A DNA stretch of 64,000 nucleotides, taken from the NCBI RefSeq assembly GCF_037081835.1, contig NZ_CP146516.1, positions 767,501 through 831,500 on the forward strand, read 5' to 3'. Each line of letters opens with the position of its first letter. Position 1 is the stretch's first letter. A program made the position numbers and the translations under genes. Source of the DNA: Spirobacillus cienkowskii. GTDB lineage: Bacteria; Bdellovibrionota_B; Oligoflexia; Silvanigrellales; Silvanigrellaceae. Under the pieces are notes generated by a model. The model was not told the origin of the DNA, searched no databases, and worked only from the letters and a program-made list of their open reading frames with translations. Shown in pieces: positions 1 through 8,710 of this stretch.

Positions 1-751
1 CATTTTCTTTTTTTATAGTTGATTTATCAGGTAGTAGTAAATGAAGAGAGCGAACACTTTTCCGTGCGCGGTTGGTTGTATGTGATTCGAGTGTTTCGCC
101 AATTAAATATAAAATAATAACAGTTGCAGCTTCTTTGGCTGCACCAATAAATATGGCGCCAAGAGATGAAATACTTATAAGTGTTTCTACGCTAAAAATA
201 TAATTATATTTAATTTGGGTTAATGCTTTTTTTAAAGTTGGAAAAAGTCCATATAATGTAATACAAATAAAAGAAATATAACCAAATTTATTGTTAAATT
301 GTTCTAAAATAAATGCAAATAATAATAAAGTAAATAGTATTAAAATCCCTTTCCAGTGTGAATGTTCACTATGATTTGAATGGTCGTGCAAATGTAATTT
401 TTGGTTGTCAGCATTTTGATTATAATTGTTAATTTTTATAATTTTGTGTAACAATTTTTTGTGTATTTTTTTTCTAAAAATTAAGCCAATATTTTTTAAA
501 TTATTTTTACTATTATTTGATATTTTAACTTCAGAAATAGTATATCCTAAAGATATTAGAATTTTTTTAACTTCTGTTAATGCATTTGTATTTTTTATAA
601 TAAAAATTGTGAGCTCTGATTTATTAAAATTAAATAAAACTGTTTTTATCCCATCAATTTTTTTACATACAGTTTCAATTTTTTTTGTGCAATCAATACA
701 GTGAGCGCCAGAAATTATAAATGTATATGTCGATAATTCATTTTGGTTCAT
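1..751 (-). CDS. Heavy-metal translocating P-type ATPase, N-terminal part (runs off the window)
   Basis: Reading the minus strand from the ATG at 751 gives an open frame that leaves the window at base 1, about 250 residues. It begins with a heavy-metal-associated domain carrying the metal-binding CxxC (HCIDC, about residues 17-21). A His-rich linker follows (HLHDHSNHSEHSH, about 120-132), then hydrophobic segments and the stretch FIGAAKEAATVIILYLIGE, typical of the transmembrane region ahead of the actuator domain in Zn/Cd/Pb ATPases. The catalytic DKTG, CPC/CPX and hinge regions lie outside the window. Known role of the family: ATP-driven metal export across the inner membrane. The His-rich linker suggests Zn/Cd/Co rather than Cu, but this is inference. 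Confidence 0.85.
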   Translation of the reverse strand, partial: MNQNELSTYTFIISGAHCIDCTKKIETVCKKIDGIKTVLFNFNKSELTIFIIKNTNALTEVKKILISLGYTISEVKISNNSKNNLKNIGLIFRKKIHKKLLHKIIKINNYNQNADNQKLHLHDHSNHSEHSHWKGILILFTLLLFAFILEQFNNKFGYISFICITLYGLFPTLKKALTQIKYNYIFSVETLISISSLGAIFIGAAKEAATVIILYLIGETLESHTTNRARKSVRSLHLLLPDKSTIKKEN

Positions 752-865
752 AAAAAACCTCAAGAATATAATTTATAAAAATTAAAAGTTAACTTGAAAT
801 TAATTTTTATGCAAGAATACACATATTGAAGTGGAGTAAAGAAAAGTGATTAATAATAAAAAAAA

Positions 866-1237
866 TTACCCAATAAGTTTTTTTACGGCTTCAACCAAAA
901 TTTCTGGTTTAAAAGGTTTCACAATCCAGCCACTTGCGCCAGCTTGTTTTGCTTTAAGAATCATATCGTTGGCGCCTTCAGTGGTTAAAATTAGAATTGG
1001 AGGTTGTGCTAGTGAAGAATCCCCTTTTATTGAGGCAACCATTTGAAAGCCATCCATGTTTGGCATATTGATATCACTAATAATTGCTTTAATATCTTTA
1101 TTTTCTTTTAATTTGGCGATTCCATCAACACCGTCAACCGCTTCAATGACTTCAAACCCGGCTTTTACCAACGTAAAATTGACTTGTTGACGTATTGTTT
1201 TTGCGTCATCGACAATCAGAATCTTATTACTGGTCAT
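866..1237 (-). CDS. CheY-like single-domain response regulator
   Basis: 123 residues forming one receiver domain. The acidic pair is at D10-D11 (ILIVDDAK), the phospho-acceptor is D55 (ISDINMPNMDG), followed by the conserved Thr (LTTEG, about 85) and Lys107 (IVKPFKP). There is no output domain. A longer frame starts at 1267, but the ATG at 1237 has an AAGGTGG ribosome site just upstream and starts directly at the domain (MTSNKILIVDD), so it is preferred. The gene lies next to the wreck of a chemotaxis operon and may be the surviving CheY of that system; its partner kinase is not visible here. Confidence 0.88.
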   Translation of the reverse strand: MTSNKILIVDDAKTIRQQVNFTLVKAGFEVIEAVDGVDGIAKLKENKDIKAIISDINMPNMDGFQMVASIKGDSSLAQPPILILTTEGANDMILKAKQAGASGWIVKPFKPEILVEAVKKLIG

Positions 1238-1485
1238 ATGTCCACCTTGATTGAAGTAAATATGCAAAACTTAGGATAGTATTGTTTTTTACAAACGCAC
1301 CTACTATTATAAATCATAAACTACATGAAATTCAAAAAATATACAAAAATATTTGACATTAGATTTATCAATATTGACTTTATAAAAAATGAGGATGAAA
1401 ATATTAATGCATATATTATATAAGGATGTGATTTATAATTTTTACTTTGCAATATAATTTTTGAGACATAAATAAGCTGAGCTAA

Positions 1486-1761
1486 TTTATAGATGATAAT
1501 AAAGAAATACTGGATAGTAAACTCACATTTGATGAGTTTTTTGGAATAACGGAAAACTCTCCAATAAGTCTTCTTTATTGTGATTTGAGTTTTATTATTC
1601 CCTATATGAATGTAGCAAGTCGTGAAATATTATTTAAAATAGAAAAACTTTTACCTGTAAGGGTGAATTCAATTGTGGGGTCATTCATAGATATATTTCA
1701 TAAAGTACCAGCTCAACAGCGAAGAATTTTATCGAATGATAAAAATTTAATAAAAATTTAA
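1486..1761 (+). pseudogene. Remnant of a PAS-containing methyl-accepting chemotaxis protein
   Basis: An open frame without a usable start codon runs from the stop at 1483-1485 to the TAA at 1759-1761. Its translation (TENSPISLLYCDLSFIIPYM, then NVASREILFKIEKLLPV, then SFIDIFHKVPAQQRRILSN) matches the PAS domain found near the N-terminus of many methyl-accepting chemotaxis proteins (pattern: NxAS..LxxLE..LPV....GxxIDxFHKxPxxQRxIL). No HAMP, signalling or methylation regions follow, and the frame ends by overlapping the 3' end of the opposing globin-like gene. It is one of several chemotaxis gene fragments between 1486 and 4014. Confidence 0.6.
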
Positions 1762-2396
1762 TTTCTTAGTGCTCTTTCTATCAACTCTTCTGGTTTCATT
1801 GTCTCAATTTCTTGCATTTCTTCTTGAAGAGTTTTTTGGACTTCGATCTTAAGTTGTTTGAGAATTACAGTTTTTACCGCATTTTGAATATACTTTTTAA
1901 AATCATCAGTTAAGAATGGAATTTCTACTTTTATTGCATTGGTTACTTGAGTAGGATTTTTTTGAATATCATCTTGAATTTTTTCTATTTTGATTTGTGA
2001 ACAAGATTTTAGGGTTTGAGAGATAAATTGAAATACTTCAGTCCATTCTTTACTTAATTTTTCATTCCAAGATCTACCAAAAAATTGCGAAAATGTTTTT
2101 AAAATTGAGTTCATCCCGTAGTCAAAGTAACTCGCTTCAATTTTATAGCTAATTAAATTTTGACTAATTTTTTGAAGGTATGTACTCAATAAATCTGGTT
2201 TGTCTAGATAGTCAACTATATTAATTAAAAAGTTAAGAAATGACTCTTTTAACAAAACTGATTCATCTTGAAAGTATGTTTCTTTAATCATTGGGTAATC
2301 GTGGTATATATTTTCAAAAAATCTATTAATTATTTGTCCACCAATTGGTTTTGCTATTTCAAAAGATTCTTTTATTAAAGTAATATCAATACTCAT
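1758..2396 (-). CDS. Globin-fold protein, possibly without haem
   Basis: 212 residues. Residues about 5-140 resemble bacterial globins and globin-coupled sensors: a start like xIKESFxxxxPIGxxIxxRFFxxIxxxYPxI, and a segment (ISYKIEASYFDYGMNSILKT) matching the F-G region. In that region globins normally carry the proximal haem-binding His before Tyr-x-Ile/Val-Lys; here no His occupies that position. The C-terminal 60 residues are charged and helical (LKIEVQKTLQEEMQEIETMK). The start has a good AGAGGAATT ribosome site. It stands inside the decayed chemotaxis region but is itself intact and on the opposite strand. Non-haem globin folds occur in RsbR-type sensors, which is one possible role. Confidence 0.5.
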   Translation of the reverse strand: MSIDITLIKESFEIAKPIGGQIINRFFENIYHDYPMIKETYFQDESVLLKESFLNFLINIVDYLDKPDLLSTYLQKISQNLISYKIEASYFDYGMNSILKTFSQFFGRSWNEKLSKEWTEVFQFISQTLKSCSQIKIEKIQDDIQKNPTQVTNAIKVEIPFLTDDFKKYIQNAVKTVILKQLKIEVQKTLQEEMQEIETMKPEELIERALRN

Positions 2397-2620
2397 TTTT
2401 AATTCCTCTGTAAAATTAAAGAATAGGCTTCTTATATAAACTAATCATTTACTATATTAAAAGTGAGGGAATAAAATTCACTGTTTAAAGAATTGGCATA
2501 AAGTTAATTTATATTTAAATAAACGACGATTTTACTAAGGTTAAATAATATTATCAAATAAACTGATGCGTTAACTTGATAATTGGTTAATATTTTATAT
2601 AATTTTGGGAAAATTTTTAG

Positions 2621-2743
2621 ATGACTAAAACTAATTAAATTAAAGATTTAACGTTGATGGAATATTTTGACGAATGTCAAGAAATTTTGGATTAGTTATA
2701 CAAAATATTGCCTATATAGAAGAAATGGATTTGAGAAAGAAGT
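2621..2743 (+). pseudogene. Remnant of cheA N-terminus (Hpt region)
   Basis: From the ATG at 2621 one frame reads a short N-terminal piece with several stops (at codon 6 and after FDECQEILD) that resembles the start of a CheA histidine-phosphotransfer domain (pattern: xFxxECxExLxxLxxxLxxLE). The same frame continues, across a large deletion, into the CheB piece that follows. The match is short, so the assignment rests mostly on its position ahead of cheB, cheY and cheR fragments. Confidence 0.35.
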
Positions 2744-3006
2744 TTGCGCCCAGATGTGGATAATTTATTTGAGTCGATAGCAAAAATATATCGAAACAAA
2801 TGCGTGGATTTAATCTTACCGGCATGGGTGAAGATGGCAAAGAAGGGGCTCAAGCCATCAAATCTGTGCAAGGACATGTTATTATTCAAGATGAAATGTC
2901 ATCAACAGTATGGGGTATGTCAGCAGAGGTATTTGGTGTGGGCGCATATGACCGTATGGAAAATTTAGATGAGTGTGCCAAGTATTTGGTTCAGCTGATT
3001 CAATAA
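2744..3006 (+). pseudogene. cheB: Remnant of cheB (C-terminal methylesterase domain), frameshifted
   Basis: The first frame (2747 to about 2800) reads RPDVDNLFESIAKIYRN and the second (about 2800-3006) continues with NLTGMGEDGKEGAQAIKS, then VIIQDEMSSTVWGM and ends LVQLIQ. Together they are the C-terminal third of a CheB chemotaxis methylesterase, including the conserved TGMG(x)DG motif, interrupted by one frameshift near 2798-2802. The receiver domain and the catalytic Ser and His upstream are missing. The stop at 3004-3006 overlaps a strong AAGGAGGAGG site that serves the next gene, so the operon layout is still visible although the gene is dead. Confidence 0.75.
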
Positions 3007-3017
3007 AGGAGGAGGTT

Positions 3018-3449
3018 GTGAGCCTTTCGTTTGCTGAATATTCAATTGAACAAAATTTATTGAGCACTGATCAAGTTGTTGAAGCAATGTTAATTCAACT
3101 TAAAAGCCAACCTTCTAATACAGAGCTTATATATGATTTACGTGTTCTTTCAAATGATGATTTTTTGAAAGTTTTATTAAATCAGCAAAATGAAAATTCA
3201 GATTTTATTGAAGAAAAAATTTTAGAAATTTCTGTATTTATGATTAAATTTATTCAAAAAAATATTAATAAAAATTCTAAAAAAGATATTAAAAAAATAA
3301 AAAATACAATTCATATGGCAATAATTATTATAAATAATTATTGCATAAGTTTAAAAAATTCTCAAAATGAATTAGACATAAATGAAGAATCAAAAAATCT
3401 ATTAAAACAACTTATGAATAACCTTACGAAAAGGAATAATTATCTATGA
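3018..3449 (+). CDS. Hypothetical protein inside the decayed chemotaxis operon
   Basis: 143 residues starting at a GTG preceded by AAGGAGGAGG with 5-7 bases spacing; a longer frame from 2973 would begin inside cheB and has no ribosome site. The N-terminal 45 residues (FAEYSIEQNLLSTDQVVEAM and onward to LLSNDD-like text) look like the small helical domain found in proteins of type IV pilus and chemotaxis loci (a pattern of xxLLxxxQVxxAL then LSxxxxxxVLxxQ). The rest is helical and Lys/Asn-rich. The stop codon overlaps the start of the cheY remnant by four bases, showing translational coupling in the ancestral operon. Function unknown; it may no longer have a partner. Confidence 0.5.
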   Translation: MSLSFAEYSIEQNLLSTDQVVEAMLIQLKSQPSNTELIYDLRVLSNDDFLKVLLNQQNENSDFIEEKILEISVFMIKFIQKNINKNSKKDIKKIKNTIHMAIIIINNYCISLKNSQNELDINEESKNLLKQLMNNLTKRNNYL

Positions 3450-3826
3450 AATTTTTAGTTGTAGATGAATCAAAGTCAATCCATAATGTGTTATATGATA
3501 CGTTAAGCAAGTTAAATATCACTTTTTTGCATGCCTATAATTGTCGATAAAATGTTGAAGTAGTTAAATATTATAGTTTTGATGCAGAATTAATTTTATT
3601 AGATTTGGAAATGTCAGAACTTTCGGTTATTGAGGTTTTATCATTATTAAAACAAGAAAGACCTGAGTAAATAATTTTAATGATGACCTCAAAAAATTCT
3701 TTAGATAATATTATTGAAGTTCTAGATAAGGGCGAAAATGATTACATTATGAAACCATTTACGAATGATATTTTATTAGGAAAAATTAATACGGTTTTAG
3801 GGAAGGATATTGAGAAAAATGGATAA
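3446..3826 (+). pseudogene. cheY: Remnant of cheY response regulator with two in-frame stops
   Basis: The frame from ATG 3446 to TAA 3824-3826 reads a full-length receiver domain: MKFLVVDESKSIHN at the start, the phospho-acceptor segment LILLDLEMSELSVIEVL, then ILMMTSKNS and YIMKPF near the end. It is broken by TAA at 3548-3550 and TAA at 3668-3670. Apart from the stops, length and motifs are those of a CheY of about 126 residues. The start overlaps the upstream gene and the stop overlaps the start of the cheR remnant, so the order is cheB, unknown gene, cheY, cheR. Confidence 0.8.
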
Positions 3827-4014
3827 TATAAATGAAGGTGTATTTAAATATTTTTCTTCATTGATTGAAAATGAAATTGGCATACAATATGATGAAACAT
3901 TATATATCCGTAAGGATTTTAATACTTGGTGGTGCAGAAAGTTTAATTCAACTTTCAGAACGGTTTGATGTTATAATTTATAAAAATGCAACGGTATATA
4001 AATTAATTAGGAGC
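3819..4014 (+). pseudogene. cheR: Remnant of cheR: N- and C-termini joined by an internal deletion
   Basis: The ATG at 3819 starts a piece like a CheR N-terminus (VFKYFSSLIENEIGIQYDE). About 25 codons later, in another frame, the sequence reads ILILGGAESLIQLSERFDVI and then YKNATVYKLI, the last segment of CheR methyltransferases (pattern GGYLxLGxxESLxxLSxxFxxIxxxxxxVYxK). The whole S-adenosylmethionine-binding domain between is missing and the two parts are out of frame. An intact cheR is found at 23470. Confidence 0.7.
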
Positions 4015-4017
4015 TAT

Positions 4018-4761
4018 ATGTACTATATAAAAATATTATTTAAAATAATTATTTTATTATTTTTTATTAATTTCAAAATTTACTGTTTAGAGATTAAAGT
4101 CGGTTTAGAACCAATGCCTCCCTTAATTATAGATGAAAATTCTGGATATACAGTTAAACTTCTTAAAGAAATTGAGAAGAAATCAAATTTAAAATTTGAT
4201 ATTCAGATTATGACTTATAGTAGAGCTTCGGAAGAGTTAAAAAAAGGAAGATTGGACTTAATTGGTCATACACCAAAAAATAAAGAAACAAAAGAATTTT
4301 ATACTTTTGCTCAAGAACTTGATTTTTATATACCTACATGCTTGGATTTATATATGACTAAGCCAATTAATATTAAAAATAATGAATTAAAAAAAATTTC
4401 TATAATTGGAACTCCATTAGGAAACAAGGATTTTTTTGGAAATATGTTTGATATTCCTATAAAAAATTTTAAAGAAGGAACAATTGAAAATCTTTTTAAA
4501 ATGCTTTCAGCTGGAAGAATTGATGCGTTTCTTTTTGAACGAGCTTCGTCTATGACAACTATCAAACAGTTAAAAATAAATAATATTTATTACTCTTTGC
4601 TTGATGGTGAGCTTGATGCGAGTTTGGCTGTTAAAAATGATAAAAATGGAAGTATTTTAAAAAAAAGGTTAGATGAAGAAATTAAAAAAATTAATTTAAA
4701 TAAATTGTTTAAAGACTATTATAAATATACCAATTTGCCAAAAAAAGGGTATGTTAAATAA
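4018..4761 (+). CDS. Periplasmic solute-binding protein, family 3 type
   Basis: 247 residues. The ATG at 4018 has TAGGAG eight bases upstream and opens a signal peptide (MYYIKILFKIIILLFFINF); a longer frame from 3865 would read through the dead cheR tail and is rejected. The mature part has the two-lobe amino-acid-binding protein pattern: IKVGLEPMPPLIIDENSGYT near the N-terminus, GRLDLIGHTPKNKE in the first lobe, and GRIDAFLFER in the second. No transporter permease or ATPase genes are adjacent, so it may act alone or with a distant transporter or sensor. Ligand unknown. It is convergent with plsB, with two bases between the stops. Confidence 0.75.
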   Translation: MYYIKILFKIIILLFFINFKIYCLEIKVGLEPMPPLIIDENSGYTVKLLKEIEKKSNLKFDIQIMTYSRASEELKKGRLDLIGHTPKNKETKEFYTFAQELDFYIPTCLDLYMTKPINIKNNELKKISIIGTPLGNKDFFGNMFDIPIKNFKEGTIENLFKMLSAGRIDAFLFERASSMTTIKQLKINNIYYSLLDGELDASLAVKNDKNGSILKKRLDEEIKKINLNKLFKDYYKYTNLPKKGYVK

Positions 4762-4763
4762 AT

Positions 4764-7427
4764 TTAGTATTTATAAGTACACTCAGACCATATTGATAAA
4801 TTTAAAAAACTAGATATACGTGATAGAAAAATAGGATTCACCGAAAATTTTTGATTTTCTTTTGGAGTATAGATCCCATTTTTATAAAATGCATCAAATG
4901 CTCTTGTTGCAAATACTTTTGAAAATATTGGTGGTTGGTGTGCTAATGCTTGAGAATAGGCAACTGTATGTGAGGTGATAGATTTTTGCAAAAGCTCCTC
5001 TCTTGTAAAGTAACCTTTGTTTTTAATCAGCGTCATTGCTGTTGCCACTTGAATTCCATAAAGTTCAATTTCTGGTTCAATTAATTTTGATAAAAACTCA
5101 AGTGCTTTGAGTGCTTTATCATTTTTGCTAAGAATAATTTTTTTACTATTATTAGAATCTATTTGAATTATATTAATTTGATTTAAAATATTAATACAAG
5201 AATTTGCTAGCAACTCACTTGATGTATCAGTGTCCCAAAATAACTCATCATACCAAATTTTTCTAATATTATCTAATATGTACTCAACATTTAAATAATT
5301 TTTATCTTCATTTTTAGTGTTTAATAGAAAATGAGCTATAATGCCAAAAGGAGATAATAAATGAAAAATAGTTCCTCGATACCACCATAAATTCATCACT
5401 TTTTCTGTTTTGATTTTATAATTAATCTCAGAATTTTCATTAGTTATCTTTTCCATTAATTGCCATCTTTCACCCATTTTAAAAGTTTGCTCAATCAAAG
5501 AATTTATTTCTGTTAACTTATTTTTTATTTGAAGATTATTGCTATCTTTATTTTCAGACTCATTAAAATATATATTTAAAAACTCTAAAATATTATCTGC
5601 ATGATGGGTTGTTGATACTTTCCAATTTGTTTCTTTTGCAAAAGAATTAATAAGATGATTAATTAATAATGCCTTGCATTGAAGCTCCTCGCTATTAATA
5701 GTAGCATGAACTGGCTGAGTCAGTAAGCATGTTGCAAGTATAGATGTTGCAGAAGCTGTTGCTGCAGAGTTAATTTTTTGATTGACTCTATTAGCAATGT
5801 GCTTTACAAAGTCTTGAATTTGTGGTTCACGATAATCAATATTATCTGGTATTTCATTAAATAACTGCGGTAAAAAAGCGTTTTCAATAGACACTCCTTT
5901 AGGAATTTCAAGTTTAACTTTATTAATATATTCGCTCCAAATTTTACCAACTTGAATAGGTTCTCCAAAAGATACATCAACGCTACCATAATTAGTAAAT
6001 ATTTTTCTAATCCCATTTAAAAATTGAAAAGCATTTTCTTTTTGCTTTTTTGCTCCTTTTAATTCTTTTGCATAGGTATCGTCTTCCATAACCTTATCGT
6101 ACCCAAAATACACAGGAATAATATATGTATTTTCTGATTTTCTTTTAATGATACTTTGAATACAAATATTTAACATTCCAGTTTTGGGAGATAATAATTT
6201 ACCAATGCGGCTCCGCCCTCCTTCTTGAAAAAACTCTACTGGAAAGCTGTTTTGTAATAAATAATTGACATACTCTGCAAATGTGTGAGCGTAAGCTTTA
6301 TTGCCTGAAAAGCTACGGCGAATAAAAAAGGCACCACCTCTTCTAAGAATAGGCCCAATTGGCCAAAAATTAAGATTGATACCTGCAGCAATATGGGGCA
6401 CAACAAAGCCTTTTTTAAACAGCACATAATTTAAAAGAAGATAATCAAAATGGCTGCGATGGCATGGCATCCAAATAACTTGACCATCTTTTGCACTTCT
6501 TTCTACGCCTTCAAAATTTCTGACTCTGACTCCTTCAAAAATTTTTGTCCAAATAAAGTCAAAAAATTTTTCAAGTGCTCGAATCGTTAGATAATTATAA
6601 TTTGCGCCAATTTCGTGAATGTAACGGACAATATGCTCTTCTGTTTTTATAGGATTGTCGCTTGAAGAAATAAATTTTTTTGAACTTGGTGACGATAAAA
6701 CCCATTGGCAAATTTTATCATTATCATAGAGAGTGGGTCCAAAAGCAGCTGTTCTTTCTTTAGCAAATTCAATATTAAATTGACGACGAATACGCCGAGC
6801 ATGTTCTATTTCGAGATCTTCAATTGTTTGGTTATTTGTTGACTCAAGAAGTTTGTTTTGAATTTGTCCTTCAATATGTGCAGCTGTCATTGTTTTTCCA
6901 AAAGAAACATTAACCTCTCCACGGTGTAAAATGAGCATAAAAAGTTTTTGCAGCGCGTTTCCTGTTCCGTCGTCTGGAAATAATGAACGGAGAAAAAATC
7001 CTTTTTCATTGCGTTCTGGTGCTCTGCTCCAAAAAACGCTAACTGGCATAAATATAATTTTTTCAGATTTGATTCGTGGATCATGACGTAAAAGCTTAAT
7101 GAAGTCATGCAAAAAACGTTCTTTGTGTATTTCAGAAAAATGAAAGCGACCCGATTTTAAAGCGAGTAATGCTGCATGACGAAATCTTTTTGATTTTGCT
7201 TCGGTTTTAATTTTCTTGAGACCATAACTTTTAAGAACCTTATTTAAAACAATCGTATCCATGATTGACATGCGAGGAAAAACATAGATAACTGCTTTTC
7301 CTTCAATTTGATTTAAAAATGTTTCTTTAGTGACTGATTTAGGATAAATTTTTGTTCGCATAAAAAAAGACAGTGAGGTATATAACCAAGCCCAGCGAGT
7401 AAAATGGATTCCCATTATTTTATACAT
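4764..7427 (-). CDS. plsB: Glycerol-3-phosphate 1-O-acyltransferase PlsB
   Basis: 887 residues; E. coli PlsB has about 807. All four acyltransferase blocks are visible: HRSHFD (323-328, catalytic His and Asp), GGAFFIRRSF (364-373, glycerol-phosphate binding), FFQEGGRSRIGKLLSPKTG (about 399-417) and IIPVYFGYDKVMED. The enzyme transfers a fatty acyl group to sn-glycerol 3-phosphate, the first step of phospholipid synthesis, at the inner membrane. The start is supported by GGAGATAATCAAT before the ATG. A second acyltransferase (13036) and cdsA (25835) in this window belong to the same pathway. panC lies 20 bases upstream in the same direction. Confidence 0.95.
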   Translation of the reverse strand: MYKIMGIHFTRWAWLYTSLSFFMRTKIYPKSVTKETFLNQIEGKAVIYVFPRMSIMDTIVLNKVLKSYGLKKIKTEAKSKRFRHAALLALKSGRFHFSEIHKERFLHDFIKLLRHDPRIKSEKIIFMPVSVFWSRAPERNEKGFFLRSLFPDDGTGNALQKLFMLILHRGEVNVSFGKTMTAAHIEGQIQNKLLESTNNQTIEDLEIEHARRIRRQFNIEFAKERTAAFGPTLYDNDKICQWVLSSPSSKKFISSSDNPIKTEEHIVRYIHEIGANYNYLTIRALEKFFDFIWTKIFEGVRVRNFEGVERSAKDGQVIWMPCHRSHFDYLLLNYVLFKKGFVVPHIAAGINLNFWPIGPILRRGGAFFIRRSFSGNKAYAHTFAEYVNYLLQNSFPVEFFQEGGRSRIGKLLSPKTGMLNICIQSIIKRKSENTYIIPVYFGYDKVMEDDTYAKELKGAKKQKENAFQFLNGIRKIFTNYGSVDVSFGEPIQVGKIWSEYINKVKLEIPKGVSIENAFLPQLFNEIPDNIDYREPQIQDFVKHIANRVNQKINSAATASATSILATCLLTQPVHATINSEELQCKALLINHLINSFAKETNWKVSTTHHADNILEFLNIYFNESENKDSNNLQIKNKLTEINSLIEQTFKMGERWQLMEKITNENSEINYKIKTEKVMNLWWYRGTIFHLLSPFGIIAHFLLNTKNEDKNYLNVEYILDNIRKIWYDELFWDTDTSSELLANSCINILNQINIIQIDSNNSKKIILSKNDKALKALEFLSKLIEPEIELYGIQVATAMTLIKNKGYFTREELLQKSITSHTVAYSQALAHQPPIFSKVFATRAFDAFYKNGIYTPKENQKFSVNPIFLSRISSFLNLSIWSECTYKY

Positions 7428-7446
7428 ATTGATTATCTCCGCATAA

Positions 7447-8369
7447 CTAACTTAAGGCCTTATTTACCAAATCAGAAAGATTTTGAGTTGCCGCAGAATT
7501 ATCTGCTAAAATGATATTGTCAATGAGACGTGTTGTCAGTCCTTCAAAATTGATATGTTGAGCAATCGCAACAACTGTGTCGTCAAATAACTGATCGTCG
7601 CATTTTTGAAGAAGATTGTGGGCATTTCTAAATTCAAAATATTGAGGGCTCAAATTTTCTTTGTTTAATTCTTGTTTAGCCACTTCATTGAGTTTTGAGA
7701 CTTGTCTTTCGCCAGAAAGATACAATTTGGCTATCTGTGCGAGTGCTTTGGGAATTGCTGTTGCTTTTTGCCTTGCTTCTGGTTTTAAGTAGCGATTTCG
7801 ACTTGAGAAAGCAAGGCCGTCGGTTTCTCGAATTGTGGGTGCCATGATAATTTTGGTGGGATGCGCCAGATCTGATGCCATTTTTTTAATAATTTGAACT
7901 TGTTGAAAGTCTTTTTGCCCTAAATACATGTTGTTAGCTTGAATGATATTCATGAATAAAAGAACGACGGTGCACACGCCTTTAAAATGTCCAGGTCTAT
8001 AAGCTCCACACAGTATTTCTGAGATTTGAGGGACAGACACTTCGGCTAAAAAATGTTCTGGATACATTTCTTCTATGGTGGGAGCGAAAACTGCAGTGGC
8101 TCCATATCGCTCCGCAGTTTCTAGGTCCTTTTGAAAGGTACGCGGGTATTTTGCAAAATCTTCGTTGGCGCAAACTGTTTTGGATTTACAAAAATTGAAA
8201 CAATTGTAAATTCATTTTCAGATGCAGACAGGGAAATGAGTTTGCCATGTCCTTCATGTAGTGCACCCATTGTTGGAACAAAACCTAAAGACAGTTGTCC
8301 TAAGTGAGATTTTTTTTCTTGTAAAAAAGTACGAAGTTCTTGGCGACGGGTTAATACGACAATTGACAT
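7447..8369 (-). pseudogene. panC: panC, pantothenate synthetase, broken by a one-base frameshift
   Basis: Two frames together make one pantoate-beta-alanine ligase. The first (8369-8121) starts after GGAGGATATTCA and carries the nucleotide-binding block [11 protein letters not shown] and [11 protein letters not shown]. The second (readable to 7447) continues with PHRT-like [44 protein letters not shown] and SSRNRYL. The break is at about 8165-8168, where CCAACG stands in place of the expected CCAAACG: adding one A restores a complete protein of about 307 residues. Either the gene is inactive and the cell takes up pantothenate, or this is a sequencing error in a short repeat. Everything else in the frame is conserved, which suggests the mutation is recent or artefactual. 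Confidence 0.85.
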
Positions 8370-8710
8370 TGAATATCCTCCAGAGCATGTGCAATGAGCA
8401 CATTGTCTATTACATACTCTTCCACTTTAGAATTGTCATGAGCAGGCTTTTAAAGCTTATGGGGATGGGGAAGTAAGACAATTTAAGTCTGATCAAATCA
8501 TGGACAATAAAAAAATAAAATTTTTCTTGAATAAATCTCATAGTTAGGTTTGAACGCTTTAAGAGAACGAGGTCCTTTATACTTGAAGGTGTGTCGTGTT
8601 TTACATTCATTCATTTCTTTTTAAATTATGACTAATTTTTTACAAAATTCAAGTAGAGTGAGATGTGATAACAGTGGAGTGTTTTTTTGAAAAGCATTTT
8701 AGGGGTTTGT
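8370..8710. other. Intergenic region between divergent panC and NAD synthetase
   Basis: 341 bases without a supported gene. It must hold the promoters of both flanking genes. It contains a short imperfect palindrome around 8440-8456 (GCTTTTAAAGC), but no clear -35/-10 pair or conserved RNA structure could be singled out by eye. Confidence 0.4.

Noticed and set aside
846-1046. Plus-strand frame over the CheY-like gene
   Set aside because: It lies wholly inside the minus-strand response regulator, which has full domain motifs and a ribosome site.
3865-4017. N-terminal extension of the solute-binding protein
   Set aside because: The extra residues are the out-of-frame tail of the dead cheR; the ATG at 4018 has a good ribosome site and opens a signal peptide.
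7447-8067. A separate gene for the C-terminal half of panC
   Set aside because: It has no ribosome site of its own, and adding one base joins it perfectly to the upstream half.
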